Below are positions 10,976-21,220 of a stretch of 64,000 nt of DNA, piece by piece. Location: the NCBI RefSeq assembly GCF_010093595.1, contig NW_022985437.1, positions 2,923,801 through 2,987,800 on the forward strand, in the 5' to 3' direction. The position numbers and the translations under genes were made by a program. The stretch comes from Mytilinidion resinicola. Taxonomy: Eukaryota; Ascomycota; Dothideomycetes; Mytilinidiales; Mytilinidiaceae. The notes under the pieces were generated by a model that did not search any database, was not told the DNA's origin, and saw nothing but the letters and a program-made list of their open reading frames with translations. Within the stretch, counting starts at the first letter, position 1; each line of letters begins with the position of its first letter.

Positions 10976-11400
10976 TGACCCGATTTAGGTTGAATGCGCC
11001 GAAGCTTAGTAGTTGTAGCGTGGAGGATTGTACAGGCGGTTAAAGCAATACGAAGGATTGTGAAGTTGGTTGATTGCTAGGCTGTGGTAGGAGGTTGCTG
11101 TACGGTTACAGACACGAGACTGTAACTTCTTAACAGCCTCTAAGCCAATGAACTCACCTGTCGACCGCGCTCTATTGCACGTTGAAGATGTCAGTGCCGA
11201 GATTCTCAAGGAAAGAGTACCGGCGGCGCTGGTCTTTTGGAAAGTGCTCTCGCCTAAGGATCGTTGAAAAGACTTGCAGGAAACTTTCCTTCCCCTTGCT
11301 CAACGTGAGAGTAGTTTGTTCGAGGCGATGCACCCAAGTCCGGGCCGTGGAGCCAAAGCCTCAGGAACAATAGCAGTTGTCTCTGGCGGTGACAGGCTTT

Positions 11401-11711
11401 CACTTAGGTTGAAATTGATGTGAACTCTGCTTGTATTATAGTGGCCGTACGGGCCGAATATATCTTAATAGGAAATGGCCCACCCCCTAGGTCTTATCAG
11501 CTCAGCTGAATAGAGGCCAGCTGAAAGAAACGAACCCAGCTGAGAGAAACCTGTTGTAGCTGAACAGAGGACCTCGCCACGCTGAGTGCGCGTTAGCAGC
11601 AACCAATCAATGAAGAAGAACGAGAATTAAGGAGAGAGAAGGGGGGGGAGTGCCTGTACGTAGGTGACCGTGAACCGTATGAGTTGTTGATCCTAGGTTG
11701 TAGCTGTTACA
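11401..11711 (+). mobile_element. LTR-like retroelement remnant, copy 1
   Basis: A segment starting AGGTTGAAATTGATGTGAAC and ending GTTGTTGATCCTAGGTTGTA...GTTACA recurs, with divergence between the ends, at 46061-46301. Both copies contain several CAGCTGA words. Both follow a decayed plus-strand frame (here EILKERVPAALVFWKVLSPK at ~11180-11240, interrupted by a TGA) that ends in a similar RLSLRLKLM/VSTQVKLM tail. A TG...CA terminal pattern is compatible with an LTR. Assignment to Copia or Gypsy is not possible from this. Confidence 0.45.
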
Positions 11712-11776
11712 ACCCGAGTCTTTCGTCGTTATCGTAACCAATCGAGTCCGATTAATTGCTGCCCTCCGCCTTCCTA

Positions 11777-11965
11777 CTATCCACGTATCCAGAGCACAGC
11801 GCTTGGATTCAGCAAAGTGTAGCCATCGAAGTCTAGGTAGCCTCTGAGCTTGTCGCTTTTTTCAAGACCTGCGCCTTCACTATAGCTCTTCACCATGTAT
11901 TTGGTGCGCCTCTTCACCTTGAAGGCCTTTAGCGACTTGAGACTGCCGTTATATTGAAGCGGCAT
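11777..11965 (-). CDS. Small hypothetical protein, 62 aa
   Basis: ATG at 11965 (minus), stop TAG. The protein is basic in the first half (SLKSLKAFKVKRRTKYMVKS) and ends in GYLDFDGYTLLNPSAVLWIR. Composition is protein-like, but there is no paralog in the window and no recognised domain. It lies just downstream of the LTR-like end at 11711 on the opposite strand, so it could also be a retroelement scrap. Confidence 0.3.
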   Translation of the reverse strand: MPLQYNGSLKSLKAFKVKRRTKYMVKSYSEGAGLEKSDKLRGYLDFDGYTLLNPSAVLWIRG

Positions 11966-12035
11966 TTCGATAAGGCGGCTCCGGTAAGGAAAAATCGAAG
12001 TGGCGGACGATAAGGAGCGCAGAGATAGGAGTCAC

Positions 12036-12068
12036 GTTGGCCATACAGATTCCGTCTGTATGGCCAAC
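12036..12068. repeat. Perfect 14-bp inverted repeat
   Basis: GTTGGCCATACAGA (12036-12049) and TCTGTATGGCCAAC (12055-12068) are exact reverse complements around a 5-base spacer TTCCG. They can form a strong hairpin. No adjacent gene explains it as a terminator. It may be a transposon end or foldback core. Confidence 0.7.
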
Positions 12069-12099
12069 ATGTTTGATGGGCGAAGTTATGGGCCGTCAT

Positions 12100-13470
12100 C
12101 TAGCAACGGGAAGTAATCGAGGCAGGTGCACGCACAACTGATGATAATACCCCAACGCGCCCGACTTGTTCTCGAGCGTGTCTGTCGGCGCCAAGAAAGG
12201 TGAGAGGGCTCTATGTCAGCTCTCTGCAGAAGCTTTTGGAGTGACCTGGCGCGGTTGGCTGGGAAGTGAGGAAGTTTAGGAGGAGGTCCGTTACTTGGGC
12301 ACCAACTCCGTGCAAGTTTTCTTGACCAGCTCGCTGGCTGCCGCTGGCAGTTGTACGGGCCGAGATGCGTTCAGTTTGTAGCTTTTCGGCGGGTGAGGAG
12401 TAGGACTTTCCTACCGAAGTATAGGGCTGGCGAGAGTAGCCGTCATAACAGCCGTGTTATTGCTGTCCCCATTGTAGCTCGAACAAGCCAGTTGAGATTG
12501 CAGATGTGTTATCTAACTCGAGCTGAATTGAAGGCGACACCGAAGAGATTCGATTCTGATCAGTGGATCAAGTACACTTCAGTCCGATCACGTAAGACGA
12601 TGAGCATATAGCAAGTGAGGAGAACAGGTATGTAGCAAGTGAGGAAGATGAGTATCCGGAGAGCGAAGAAGAAGAGGGCCCCATGGAAGCGCGGCCCAGG
12701 AATGAAGAAGAAGTAACTCTAACGTCAGCGACAGATCTTGTCGGGACAGTCAAACGCGAAGGACGGGATCGACTCTCCACCAGATTCTGGACAGCTTCAA
12801 GACCTCATCTCTGTGCTACTCCAAGCAAAGCCTAAGGGTGATTATTATAACCTAGCAGTATATGGTAGTCTTTTGTAAAGGCGCCAGCGTCACCTCCCGC
12901 CCAAATACTATCGCCACCGCGAGCCGCAACTTATTGATATCCAATAAGAAGCGCTACGCTACGAGGATACAGTGGAGTCCAGCTCGTGGCTACATCTCTT
13001 CTGGGTTCGGCTCATGGTGTATTCGAAGGTGCGATCGGCTACAGGAGGCGCTCACGGGTGATGACGCTAGTGAGCGCTTAGTGGAAGATGTGATACAGCT
13101 GGAAAGGGAGGCTTCCCACCATGTCCACCCACTCGTCGGCGTGGCGGCAGTGGTTGCATGCATGGCGACTGTGTAGGGCTTTAGCGGTGGCCAAACAAGG
13201 GAACAATCAAGTCGAGACGTGCTGCATGCTTGTGGGATGAGTCAATGGGGTAGACCAGCGTCTCCGTAATCTCGGCAAAAATATTAGGAGGCTAAGGGTG
13301 TTTTCTTCCGCCGTCAGGGACTATGAAAAGTCCGGAAAGGAAACTCTAGTGCTAGAGAGAGGTGGATAAGTTGGAGAAGCTAGCCGCCATCGCTGGGTCG
13401 AACCGGTGATACATAGGAGCCTACCGGCGAGGACGAGGCTCTCGAGAGCGTGGTGATAGAGTCGAGAGCT
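12100..13470. other. No supportable gene
   Basis: Several frames of 60-100 codons exist, none with convincing protein composition. A GCAAGTGAGGARGATGAGTA word with flanking GAGGAAG repeats at ~12640 recurs at ~45690, indicating another shared repeat between these two regions. Confidence 0.35.
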
Positions 13471-13472
13471 CG

Positions 13473-13612
13473 GTGATGCTTCAGTCCAGCCCGACACCAC
13501 CATCCACCAAACCCGGCGTCGCAGGCCTACTCGGCTTGTCCTCATAGAATACTATGTTCTCTTGTCGCAGAACATACGAGCTATTCGTATACCCCTGTGC
13601 CTCGTGGATGTT
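13473..13612. repeat. Dispersed repeat, locus 2
   Basis: A single copy of the family described at 4870-5205: CAGTCCAGCCCGACACCACC, CCATCCACCA, GGCGTCGCAGGCCTACTCGG, CATAGAATACTATGTT and CAGAACATACGAGC are in the same order. Its minus strand reads an IVFYEDKPSRPATPGLVDGG peptide. Confidence 0.7.
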
Positions 13613-13619
13613 TAAACCG

Positions 13620-14470
13620 CATCGTAACTGCTCCAGCCACAGCCTAGTGGCGGCTGTGGTGTATATGGCGATGATGCAGGGCATTGGCGGTGGCCAAGTA
13701 AGCCGATAGGAGAGTCGAGGTGAGCTGCATGTCTGAGATATGAGCTCAAGCTTTTAGCGGTTGCGAATGTGCTTCTTCGGCGCCTGACATTACCGGAAGT
13801 CAGGAAGACTTTTGTGCGGTAGAGGGATGGAGGAACTGGAGGGACCGGCCATGATCGCCATCGCCGGAGTCGGTTCGTTCAAGACGGAGGAGCCCGCGGG
13901 CAAACATGAGGCTGCCGAGAGCTCGGCGATGTAGTTGAGAGCTCGGGAATGGAGGACGGTGCAGAGCTTGCGTAACAAGCTTAGCTGCAGTCAGGGAGTT
14001 GGCGTCTATAGTGCGCATATCGGTCGTGAGTACCATTGGTAGTGATGCAGGCACTAAGGGATAGAATGCTGAGAATATTGACCTGTCTGCTTCATTGGTG
14101 GAATTTGTCGACTGATTTTTGAGAAGTGCTTTCGTACCTGAAAGGTGCAATGTGAGCGAGAACTGGCTATTGTCGATTCTACAAAGAGAGGCTAAGCGGC
14201 AGGCCTGGTCCGCTTGGAGTGGCACTTGAAGCAGTGATTAGGATGCTGAGGCGATGAAGCGATTGGTGATGGTCTTTGACGAGAATTGAGCCGGCATGCC
14301 CGGGTGGGGGGCTGGCAAAAGAGAACGTCAAGCAGATCATGATGGATCCAGAGTGGCAGGGAGACGAAGGAAAGCCAGCGGCATTAGAGACTGCCAAGTT
14401 GCCCGTGGCCCGCGACATTCCCGCACAGAGAGGCGCGCCAGCCAGGTAGCTCAGACCCCACACCGACCTA
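13620..14470. other. No supportable gene
   Basis: Open frames present on both strands are short and shadow each other. The words GAGAGCTCGGYGATG (13460, 13915) mark further degenerate local repetition. Confidence 0.3.
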
Positions 14471-14480
14471 TATCCTAACT

Positions 14481-14618
14481 ATATATTTGCTATAAGTTCG
14501 ACCGTCTTTCGCCCTCACCCCGTCCAGTGGTGAGGGTGGTTAAAAGAAACCTCGCTAACGTCTATCATAGTCACAACCACAAGAACCGGGTTCGACCCCC
14601 GTGAAAACATCTTTTTTT
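14481..14618 (+). repeat. tRNA-like 138-bp SINE-like element, copy 1
   Basis: This 138-bp segment has a close copy at 32773-32910 (minus). It holds a near box A (TGGTTAAAAGA, 14537-14547), an exact box B (GGTTCGACCCC, 14589-14599) and a T7 run at 14612-14618 that would end RNA polymerase III transcription. Upstream of box A is a hairpin, CCCTCAC...GTGAGGG (14512-14536), present in both copies. The segment between the boxes does not fold into a normal anticodon arm, so it is better called a tRNA-derived SINE or Pol III RNA gene than a tRNA. Confidence 0.65.
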
Positions 14619-14619
14619 A

Positions 14620-15640
14620 CACTTTAGTTCTCCATCGGGTACCTTTACTTTTTATCCTCCGGCTTAGAGGATCCATCGATTCGGTCCTTAGGACGCCTTT
14701 TTTATCCTTGTTGATAACTTTAGTTTCTTTCTCGCGCTTCCTGAAGCCCGCTCCTCCATTTATCCTCCTGGCAAAGACTTAGGCATTGCGTTCCTCGGAC
14801 TCGTAATCGACGACGAAATTTTCAGCGACTTGAGAAGGAATCTTTTATGTAAAAACCAGTCTATCGCTCTTAGGCGCGTAACTTTTTGGGTTTCCAGTCA
14901 CGTGCGGTGCCTTTTCTATAGTCTATCAGGGCTGTCGCCCTCGAGTTGGGTGTTATAAAGAATTGCAGCTAAATATGCTCATCAATTACAGCGTTAAGAT
15001 AGAGCCCTTCCCGCATTACATAGGAAGTTTGGCATTTGATACTGTACATCTTTGGACGATATGCCCCATACTGAATTTACATCGGGAAATTCTTCCCGTG
15101 TCTCCACAGTCTCCAAAATACATACAACAAGTCGGAAATTAAGTACGCTTCAAGTGCAAACGACAAATAGTGAATAACTCAGACAGTGAATCCGTGTTAC
15201 TCTGCTTAAATTACGAGACAATGTCAGCAATCTGGCTCTCGGCAAAGGCCTCGCTGAACGAGAAGCTGTGATCGAGAATGGTAACCGTGGTATCGACATC
15301 CCTACCCGGCCACTGCGGCCTTGATATTCTTCCCGACCGGCCGAAGAAAGTAGTTGGAATTCCCTCGCTCTGGATTGCCCTGGCGATGGAGCGTCGACGA
15401 GAAACGGTTTTTTGAGAATTACAGTCACTAACAGGCATCCGTTCATCCTTAATTGCAACTCCGATATCCTGCGCATCAATTTATACAAAGCTGCTGGTAT
15501 CTGTGCTAAATATACTAAGCAGCAACAAAAGCAACATCAAGCTGAACCGCCGAGGTCTGACATCCGCCGTCTCTCAACAGCCATCGTTATATAGACCCAA
15601 CAATTCTTTTCAGTATTTGAGCTCGTCATTCCTACGCACA
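14620..15640. other. No supportable gene
   Basis: Minus-strand frames at 15150-15490 overlap and shadow one another, and none shows recognisable protein character. Confidence 0.3.
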
Positions 15641-15643
15641 AAC

Positions 15644-16072
15644 TCACTCATGCTCCTCCTCATCCTCTTTAGCCTAGTACTTGAAGACATAGGGCTCCTC
15701 GTACGCATCGTCGTAGTCCTGGACCTGGTACTAGACCTGGCCCTCGCTCGGATCCTCCTCATCGTCATCAGAATCCGAATCCGAGTCGACCTCCTTAATA
15801 TCGCCAGGAACATCTTCGCACAGCTTGTTGGGAAGTCCCACATTCTCTACCATTTCCACAATCTCCGCTTCGAATTTCATTGTGCGAATGTGCAGCTCGT
15901 CTCTGAAGGAGGTGGCCAGGTGAACTTAATTGTACCTGTACCGGACCTTTGCGTACGCCAGAACGCGGCGAATGACAGTCAAGTCACGCGGCTGATCCAT
16001 GACTGTGACGGACAGGTTACTAGGAATCCAATCCCGAACCGCCCAATCCGCAACTAGCAACCTCCTGTTCTG
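15644..16072 (-). pseudogene. Acidic-protein gene with three in-frame nonsense codons
   Basis: One minus-strand frame reads protein-like sequence through stops: DQPRDLTVIRRVLAYAKVRY, TAA at 15926-15928, FRDELHIRTMKFEAEIVEMV, LPNKLCEDVPGDIKEV, then a DSDSDSDDDEEDPSEGQV acidic run, TAG at 15731-15733, YQVQDYDDAYEEPYVFKY, TAG at 15674-15676, AKEDEEEHE, and a final TGA at 15644. Each internal stop sits where CAA or CAG would continue the frame. No ATG-led intact version remains. The upstream part merges with the RRM duplication at 16073. Family not recognised. Confidence 0.6.
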
Positions 16073-16350
16073 TTCCGTCTCCGGCAAACCCACGGCCAGT
16101 CTCCATGATGCTGAAGTGAACGTTGCCGACATAGAGACGGTGGAATGAAACGCCGCTCGCAACGCTAGGAGTGCACTCGTCACGCGCATGTAATGGCGAG
16201 CTGAGGACACGTTCCGTCTCCGGCAAACCCACGACCGGTCTCTATGATGCTGAAGTGAACGTTGCCGACATAGAGACGGTGGAATGGAACGCCGCTCGCA
16301 GCACTAGGAGCGCCCTCATCACGCGCATGTGATTGCGAGCTGAGGAAAGA
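16073..16350 (-). repeat. Tandem 139-bp duplication carrying an RBM39/Rsd1-like RRM fragment
   Basis: Two copies (16073-16211 and 16212-16350) are about 90% alike. On the minus strand each encodes SFHRLYVGNVHFSI (16103-16149 and 16242-16288). The RLYVGNxHFSI pattern is the beta1/RNP2 strand of the second RRM in RBM39/CAPER-type splicing factors. The rest of the RRM is absent: after HFSI the sequence runs into METGRGFAGDG without RNP1. This is a fragment that duplicated after it lost function. Confidence 0.6.
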
Positions 16351-16600
16351 AACAAGTCGGTGTGGTCCAGAAGAATCAGGTGGAAAAGAGGCAAAGCGTT
16401 CCAAAACGACAGAAACCAAGGTATTCTGCCAACAAATGGTGAAACGCGTCTCTCTGAAGACTGGCAGATGACGGAGAGGAGGCAGTTGTCGATGGTCGGG
16501 GCGCTAGGTCTCTCCTTCTTGCGTCCATCGTAGAGTATCACTCCCTCAGAAATGTCCAACCATAGCCGAGACGTGATCTGAAGCTTGGAAAAGACACATT

Positions 16601-16920
16601 GACTGCGTCCTTTGACAAATATCCTGGGTGTCCGCTCTTGCTCTTCGCGATGGATGGCCGGGTCCAGATCATTCGGTCGGACAGTCGACATACTATTGAA
16701 GGACGGAGCAGACAGCAGCCCACGGTCTTTTGTGTGTTCAGGGCGCCATAAACTCATGCGGCTTGCTCTTCTCCTTTGAATCCAAAAGCTTGGTCAAGAC
16801 ATGCGAGAGTTCTTTGAATTCAACCGGTTTAGTGACGCACGAGTTGAAACCAGGCCCAGCAAAGGAGTTTCTCATAGAGTGGTTTTCGATGTAGTGCTTC
16901 TTCACCATGACGGTGTTGAC
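16601..16920 (-). pseudogene. Hrp1/Nab4-like RRM fragment, copy C
   Basis: The minus strand at 16885-16920 reads VNTVMVKKHYIE, the end of RRM1 in Hrp1/Nab4-type 3'-end processing factors. The minus strand at 16601-16672 reads DLDPAIHREEQERTPRIFVK, then GRSQ, equivalent to the linker DPKRAIPREEQ and the start of RRM2 (KIFVGG). The two parts are separated by ~210 bp instead of one short intron, and the glycine of IFVGG is Lys. It is one of three degenerate copies in the same orientation. Confidence 0.65.
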
Positions 16921-17071
16921 ACATTAGATCTTCTGGAGAGAGGAACCTCCTCGCGGTCTGAAACAAAGTCTTGCGGGTTTGAAATGAACCTGAGCGGAAC
17001 GGACGACGCGACCGGATATATTCAAATTCCACCGGTAAATGACACCCATTCCAACCTTGGAAAACCCATTA

Positions 17072-17256
17072 TGGACTGACTCCTCCGACGAATATCTCGG
17101 CTGTGTGCTCTTCCTCTTCGCGAGGGATGGCGCGCTTCGGATCGATCTAAAGGGGACCAAGGCACTGGGCGGTCAGCGTCCAGTCAGAAAACTGAGGATG
17201 TCCAGTCTCTTACCATCTTGCCGTTGAGGTAGTGCTTTTACATCATGATGGTGTGT
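17072..17256 (-). pseudogene. Hrp1/Nab4-like RRM fragment, copy B
   Basis: The minus strand reads TIMM, stop, KHYLNGKM, then a 67-bp intron (17147-17213; GTAAGAG...CCTTTAG), then IDPKRAIPREEEEHTAEIFV and GGVSP, followed by a TAA. The IDPKRAIPREE linker and IFVGGVSP RNP2 motif are typical of Hrp1-family RRM2. Intron position and phase match copy A, so the copies descend from genomic DNA, not mRNA. Two in-frame stops show that it is dead. Confidence 0.75.
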
Positions 17257-17377
17257 CAACACCGAGCCTTTCAAAGACGGAATCTCTCCGAGGTCTTAAT
17301 GGCAAACTTTAGACGGAGCGGGAGTCCAGGACGGAAGGAGGCGTCGAGTGCTGGACCGAAGAGGATGATGAGGACAA

Positions 17378-17520
17378 CCTGGATGTGCGCTCTTGCTCGC
17401 GAGGGATGGCCCGCTTCGGAACGATCTGGTGGGACAATCAGCTTGTCGCCACAGAACGGAGGAGGTCTAGTGACTTACAATCTTCCCGTCAAGGTAGTGC
17501 CCCTTCACCATGACGGGTTT
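17378..17520 (-). pseudogene. Hrp1/Nab4-like RRM fragment, copy A
   Basis: The minus strand reads KPVMVKGHYLDGKI, a 53-bp intron (17426-17478; GTAAGT donor, GCTGAT branch-like, CACCAG acceptor), then IVPKRAIPREQERTSR. It is the best preserved of three copies for the RRM1 end and linker. Downstream of ERTS the frame becomes serine-rich and RRM2 is lost. All three fragments cover the same ~35 residues, as if a small segment had amplified. Confidence 0.7.
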
Positions 17521-17962
17521 GACGCCTCCGCTCCTCCTCTTCGCAAGGCATGGCCCGCCTCGAATCGATCTAGTGTGACATCCGTCCTGCATCAAAACAT
17601 GCAGGAGACCAGCAGGCAAGAAGATTCCACGTCTACCCAAGAACGACTATAACCACCTGGTCAGGGAGGAGGAGTACAGAGGGATGCAGCCCAATAACGA
17701 GGAGGGAAAGGCTGCACCGCTGGTGAGACGCAATGTTCCGTGGCCGGCGGCGGGTGACGGGGTCGAGATGGGACAGAGGGGAATAGCTCGTGAAGCTCAA
17801 TTCTCCGACTGACAAGGAGAGCGAGTTGAGGCTCAAAGAGAGCTTACAGGTCACGTCGCTGGCGACAACTCTGTGGTCAAAGGTTGGTACGCGTCTGCTC
17901 GTGGTCAGCGAAATGAGCGAGAAAGACAACCGATAGAGTATATGTGCAACTGACATCGGCCA

Positions 17963-18260
17963 TCATGCTGCGAGTCCGAATGAGCAGATGATGAAGACCT
18001 TGCAGGGCTTGATGTCGCGGTGGATCAGCGAGATCCACCCCTCGTAGGCTTTCTGTCCATGTCCACCATGCCGACACCCTGGGCGAGGAAGGCGAGCGCC
18101 TGGGCGACCCCTCTGTATGAAGAAGCGCCAGGTCGTGGCCTCTGGCATGGGCATGCTGTTTTTGTGCTCGTACTCCTTGATCCGCCATCCGCCAGTACCG
18201 CAGGTCCCCCATCGGGCAGTACTCGAGAAATCTTTTTTTGCTTGCGGGCACGCAATTGAT
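17963..18260 (-). pseudogene. Protein kinase catalytic-domain fragment
   Basis: On the minus strand three frames together give kinase landmarks in order. The hinge is RFLEYCPMGDLRYWR (~18190-18245). Next is MPEATTWRFFIQRG, then a VAQALAFLAQGVGMVDMD helix in another frame. The catalytic loop is LIHRDIKPCKVFII (~17985-18035), where HRDIKPxN is canonical; here the Asn after KPC is replaced by Lys. Insertions between the parts and at least two frameshifts show decay. The layout (MPEA...W, long insert before HRDIKP) is like fungal NIMA-like and orphan kinases. No activation loop DFG follows. Confidence 0.7.
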
Positions 18261-18659
18261 TTCTAGACTATGATGGAGTGTGGTCTTCAACGAGGACTAC
18301 TTTTCCAGTTGCCCCAAGAGCAATATACCCCCAAAATGCCCATACTCCAAGAGACAATGCAGAGTTTTGACGCTTGCGCAGCATCAATCTAGACCGACAA
18401 ACCTCCTCTGAGAAGCGTCCAACCGATGAGTGGTATGAAAGAAACCGAGTCCATCCACTGCCTTGATCTAGCAGCCGTTCGGTCTTCTCAACGTCTATCC
18501 AAGTTCCTGATTGCGCAAGCCTGTCACTGCCCCTGCCATACAAGCTGCACAGGCCCGGGCTCGGCGTGTGCAGCTCGCTACCAAGCGGCTCGGCCATCCG
18601 GTTGCGCGTCGACGACAGGCAGGCGAGCCGGATCGGCTCGATCGAGTGATTGTCGTAGG

Positions 18660-19480
18660 ATCCTCCTCCAAAGCGGGTTGATTCACGACAGAGCTCACGA
18701 AGCTCGTTTCCTACTCGTAGCGCGAAATGTGCAGGTTGGCCGTATAGGAGGCTTCTCCAAATCGAATTGGTTCACGACAGAGCTCACGGGGTTCGTTTCC
18801 TTGTTCCAGCGCGATGTGTGCAGCGCGATGTGTGCAGTCCTGCGTGTCGGAGCTTCCTCGAACTCAAGTTGATTCACGACAGAGCTCACACAGCTCGTTT
18901 CCATGTTCCAGCGCGCAGTGTGTAGGTCGGCCGTGTAGAACCTTCGTCCAAATCAAGTTGATTCATGACAGAGCTCACGAGGTTCGTTTCCTTGTTCTAG
19001 AGCGAAGTGTAGAGGTTGGCCGCGTAGGAGCATCCTACAAGTAGGGTTGATTCATGACAGAACTCGCAAAGCTCGTTTCTATGTTCCAACGCGAAGTGTG
19101 TAGGTCGGCCGCGTAAGAGCCTCCTCCAAGTCGGGTTGATTCACGACAGAGCTCACACAGCTCGTTTCCATGTTCCAGCGCGCAGTGTGTAGGTCGGCCG
19201 TGTAGAACCTTCGTCCAAATCAAGTTGATTCATGACAGAGCTCACGAGGTTTGCTTCCTTGTTCCAGCGTGAAGTGTCCAGGTTGGCCGTGTAGGAGCTT
19301 CCTCCAAGTCGGGTTGATCCACGACAGAGCTCGCAAAGCTCGTATCCTTGTTCCACAGCAAAGCGTGTAGGTTGGCTGTGTAGGAGAACCCTCCAAATCG
19401 GGTTGATTCACGACAGAGCTCACGAGGTTTGTTTCCTTGTTCCAGCGCGATGTGTAGGTCGACCGTGCCCTCACCGGACG
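18660..19480. repeat. 89-bp minisatellite, about nine units
   Basis: GTTGATTCAYGACAGAGCTC recurs at about 18670, 18766, 18868, 18956, 19045, 19134, 19222, 19311 and 19400, with a period of 88-89 bp over the last seven units. Each unit also holds GTTTCCTTGTTCCAGCGCGA and GTAGGTYGGCCGYGTAGGAG. On the minus strand each unit reads SYTANLHTSRWNKETNLVSS-like peptides, but 89 is not a multiple of three, so the frame rotates. A tenth partial unit is at 19826-19865, inside what looks like the source gene segment. Confidence 0.9.
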
Positions 19481-19825
19481 TGACACAGCCGGAGCTTGTG
19501 CGACGAAGTTCGCCGCGGGAAGCATGGCAGATTAGAGAGCTGACCTGCTGGCGTGCGAGAAGAGCGGGTACAGGGCGGGGCCCGGAAGAGTTGCGGCGAG
19601 CGTGAAGGAGGATTTGCGGCACAGGTTCTCTGTGCGATAGATCTTTCCCTGGGCAGGAGGAGACATATGTGAGAAGTAGGTCCCTTATGGCGCTTGCGTG
19701 GGTCGATGCGAGCGTTCGGGGGGACTCGAGGAGTACGTCGGCGGGGAACTTGGACTGTATCCGGAGGCTGCTGGGCTCATGTCGTCTTGCAGCTGGCTTG
19801 AGGGCTGTGGGGGGTAGGAGTCTCC

Positions 19826-20295
19826 TCCAAATCGGCTTGATTCACGACAGAGCTCACGACAGCTCGTGGCGCAGGGTATGTCCACGGGAGACGTTCGCGC
19901 GGCGTTCAAGGCGCTCCAAAGGCTCTCCGCTCTTAGGAGACACTGACACGAGCAGGCTGCCATCAGGCTCCTCAGGGGTCGGCCTTTCCACACTCTTCGC
20001 CTCCTCATAGGGTGCCCCAGTATCCTGATTATCCTAGCTAACGTGAAGGCCATGCCTGGTCGTGAGGCTGGAGAGGGTTGCGTCTCGCCCATGGCGTGCT
20101 GCTAGGACGAGACGTGCTCCGCGTCTGCCTTGGCTTAGGAGAACTTGTGAAGAATGATGGCTAACGTGTACAGAGTACACATACCTCGAGGCTCTGCGGC
20201 TGTGGGCGGCTGAGGGTGGTAGGGGCCTCCAAGCTGGGTCGGTCGGCGACAGCTCGTGGAGCAGGTGAACGCCCGGGAGACGTTCGCGCGGTGGC
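19826..20295. repeat. Duplicated segment next to the minisatellite
   Basis: A block AGCTCGTGGMGCAGG...GGGAGACGTTCGCGCGG occurs at about 19858-19906 and again at about 20250-20293. On the minus strand both read CATSC/CSTSC-centred peptides followed by Pro-rich sequence. The first copy also contains the minisatellite motif and may be where the array arose. Confidence 0.5.
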
Positions 20296-20299
20296 AAGG

Positions 20300-21200
20300 A
20301 GGAGGAGGAGACGGTTGTGCGGCACTGGGGTGGCTCCAAAGCACCCTGGTTCTGGGTGCGATATCGAAGGTGAGGGTGTCGTTGTTGGTGGTGGAGGTGT
20401 GGCGAGGTGTGGCGAGGTGTGGCCATGATGTTGTTTGGAGCGGGGTGCAGAGGTCGGAGTGGAAAAGTAGGGAGGGCCAGGCTACAGCAGACTCTCTGAC
20501 GTAGGCCGCGAACAGCACATCGCCAGAGCTGAGAACTGTGGACTACGAAGCTGTAGCTGAGGACCGGGCGGCAATCTTGTGCAAGGACTGACGAGCTGAA
20601 GGCTGTAGCTATAGACGTGCACATGTTGGAGTCCCCGAAGCCGGGCCGCAAGTGATGGTTCAGCAGAAGACTCCTGGGGTGTAGAGCGGTCACAGTGCCA
20701 CAGTCTCCAGCCCGGAGACATTGGCTGAGCCTCATTCTCGCGAAGTGCAGCTGTAGGGCACCAAGAGACCCTCTGTGTATCAAACAATAGGAGAATCTCT
20801 CCAAGATGCTCTTTGGCCTATCAAGGAAGCATGAGCAAAAGAGTGAAGTCGCTGGTGCCCAAAAATCAAACACGAATAGCTACAAATAGGCCCTCCAGGA
20901 CCAAAAAAATGTATTAGTAGCGGCTGCTTGTCGCGTCTGGGATACGGGCGCTATGCGAGAGCGGGACCCACCCTATGAGTTCACGTCACGGCCACGGCTT
21001 CACGCTAGCGGCCGGGCAAAAAGATGCATCTTTGCGTCTTCTTTGCTTCGCATTTTCCATCTCAACACCTACGCCGGGGCTGTTGCGCTTCAAAAGGGAT
21101 ATATCAAGGGGCGTTGCACTTAAAAAAAAATCTCAGGGGGTGTGGCGCTTTAAAAAGAACATATAGACGTGTATATAGCCCTGGTAGCTCGAGATAGTGC
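20300..21200. other. No supportable gene; short direct repeats at 21075-21165
   Basis: Long minus-strand frames (to 279 codons) are His/Pro/Ser-rich and lack a plausible start or domain. At 21075-21165 the words GTTGCGCTTCAAAAGGG, GTTGCACTTAAAAAAAA and GTGGCGCTTTAAAAAGA repeat at 37-45 bp intervals. Confidence 0.35.
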
Positions 21201-21220
21201 GCCAAAAGGAAAAAAAAGAT

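Noticed and set aside
15503..16057. 184-codon plus-strand hydrophobic frame suggesting a membrane protein
   Set aside because: It is the complement of an acidic Asp/Glu-rich coding strand; the Leu/Ile/Val run is a mirror effect.
18426..18872. Plus- and minus-strand frames across the minisatellite
   Set aside because: The period of 89 bp rotates the frame, so long open frames are chance products of the repeat.
20034..20873. 279-codon minus-strand frame
   Set aside because: No ATG context or domain; Pro/Ser/His-rich, and overlaps duplicated sequence in other frames.
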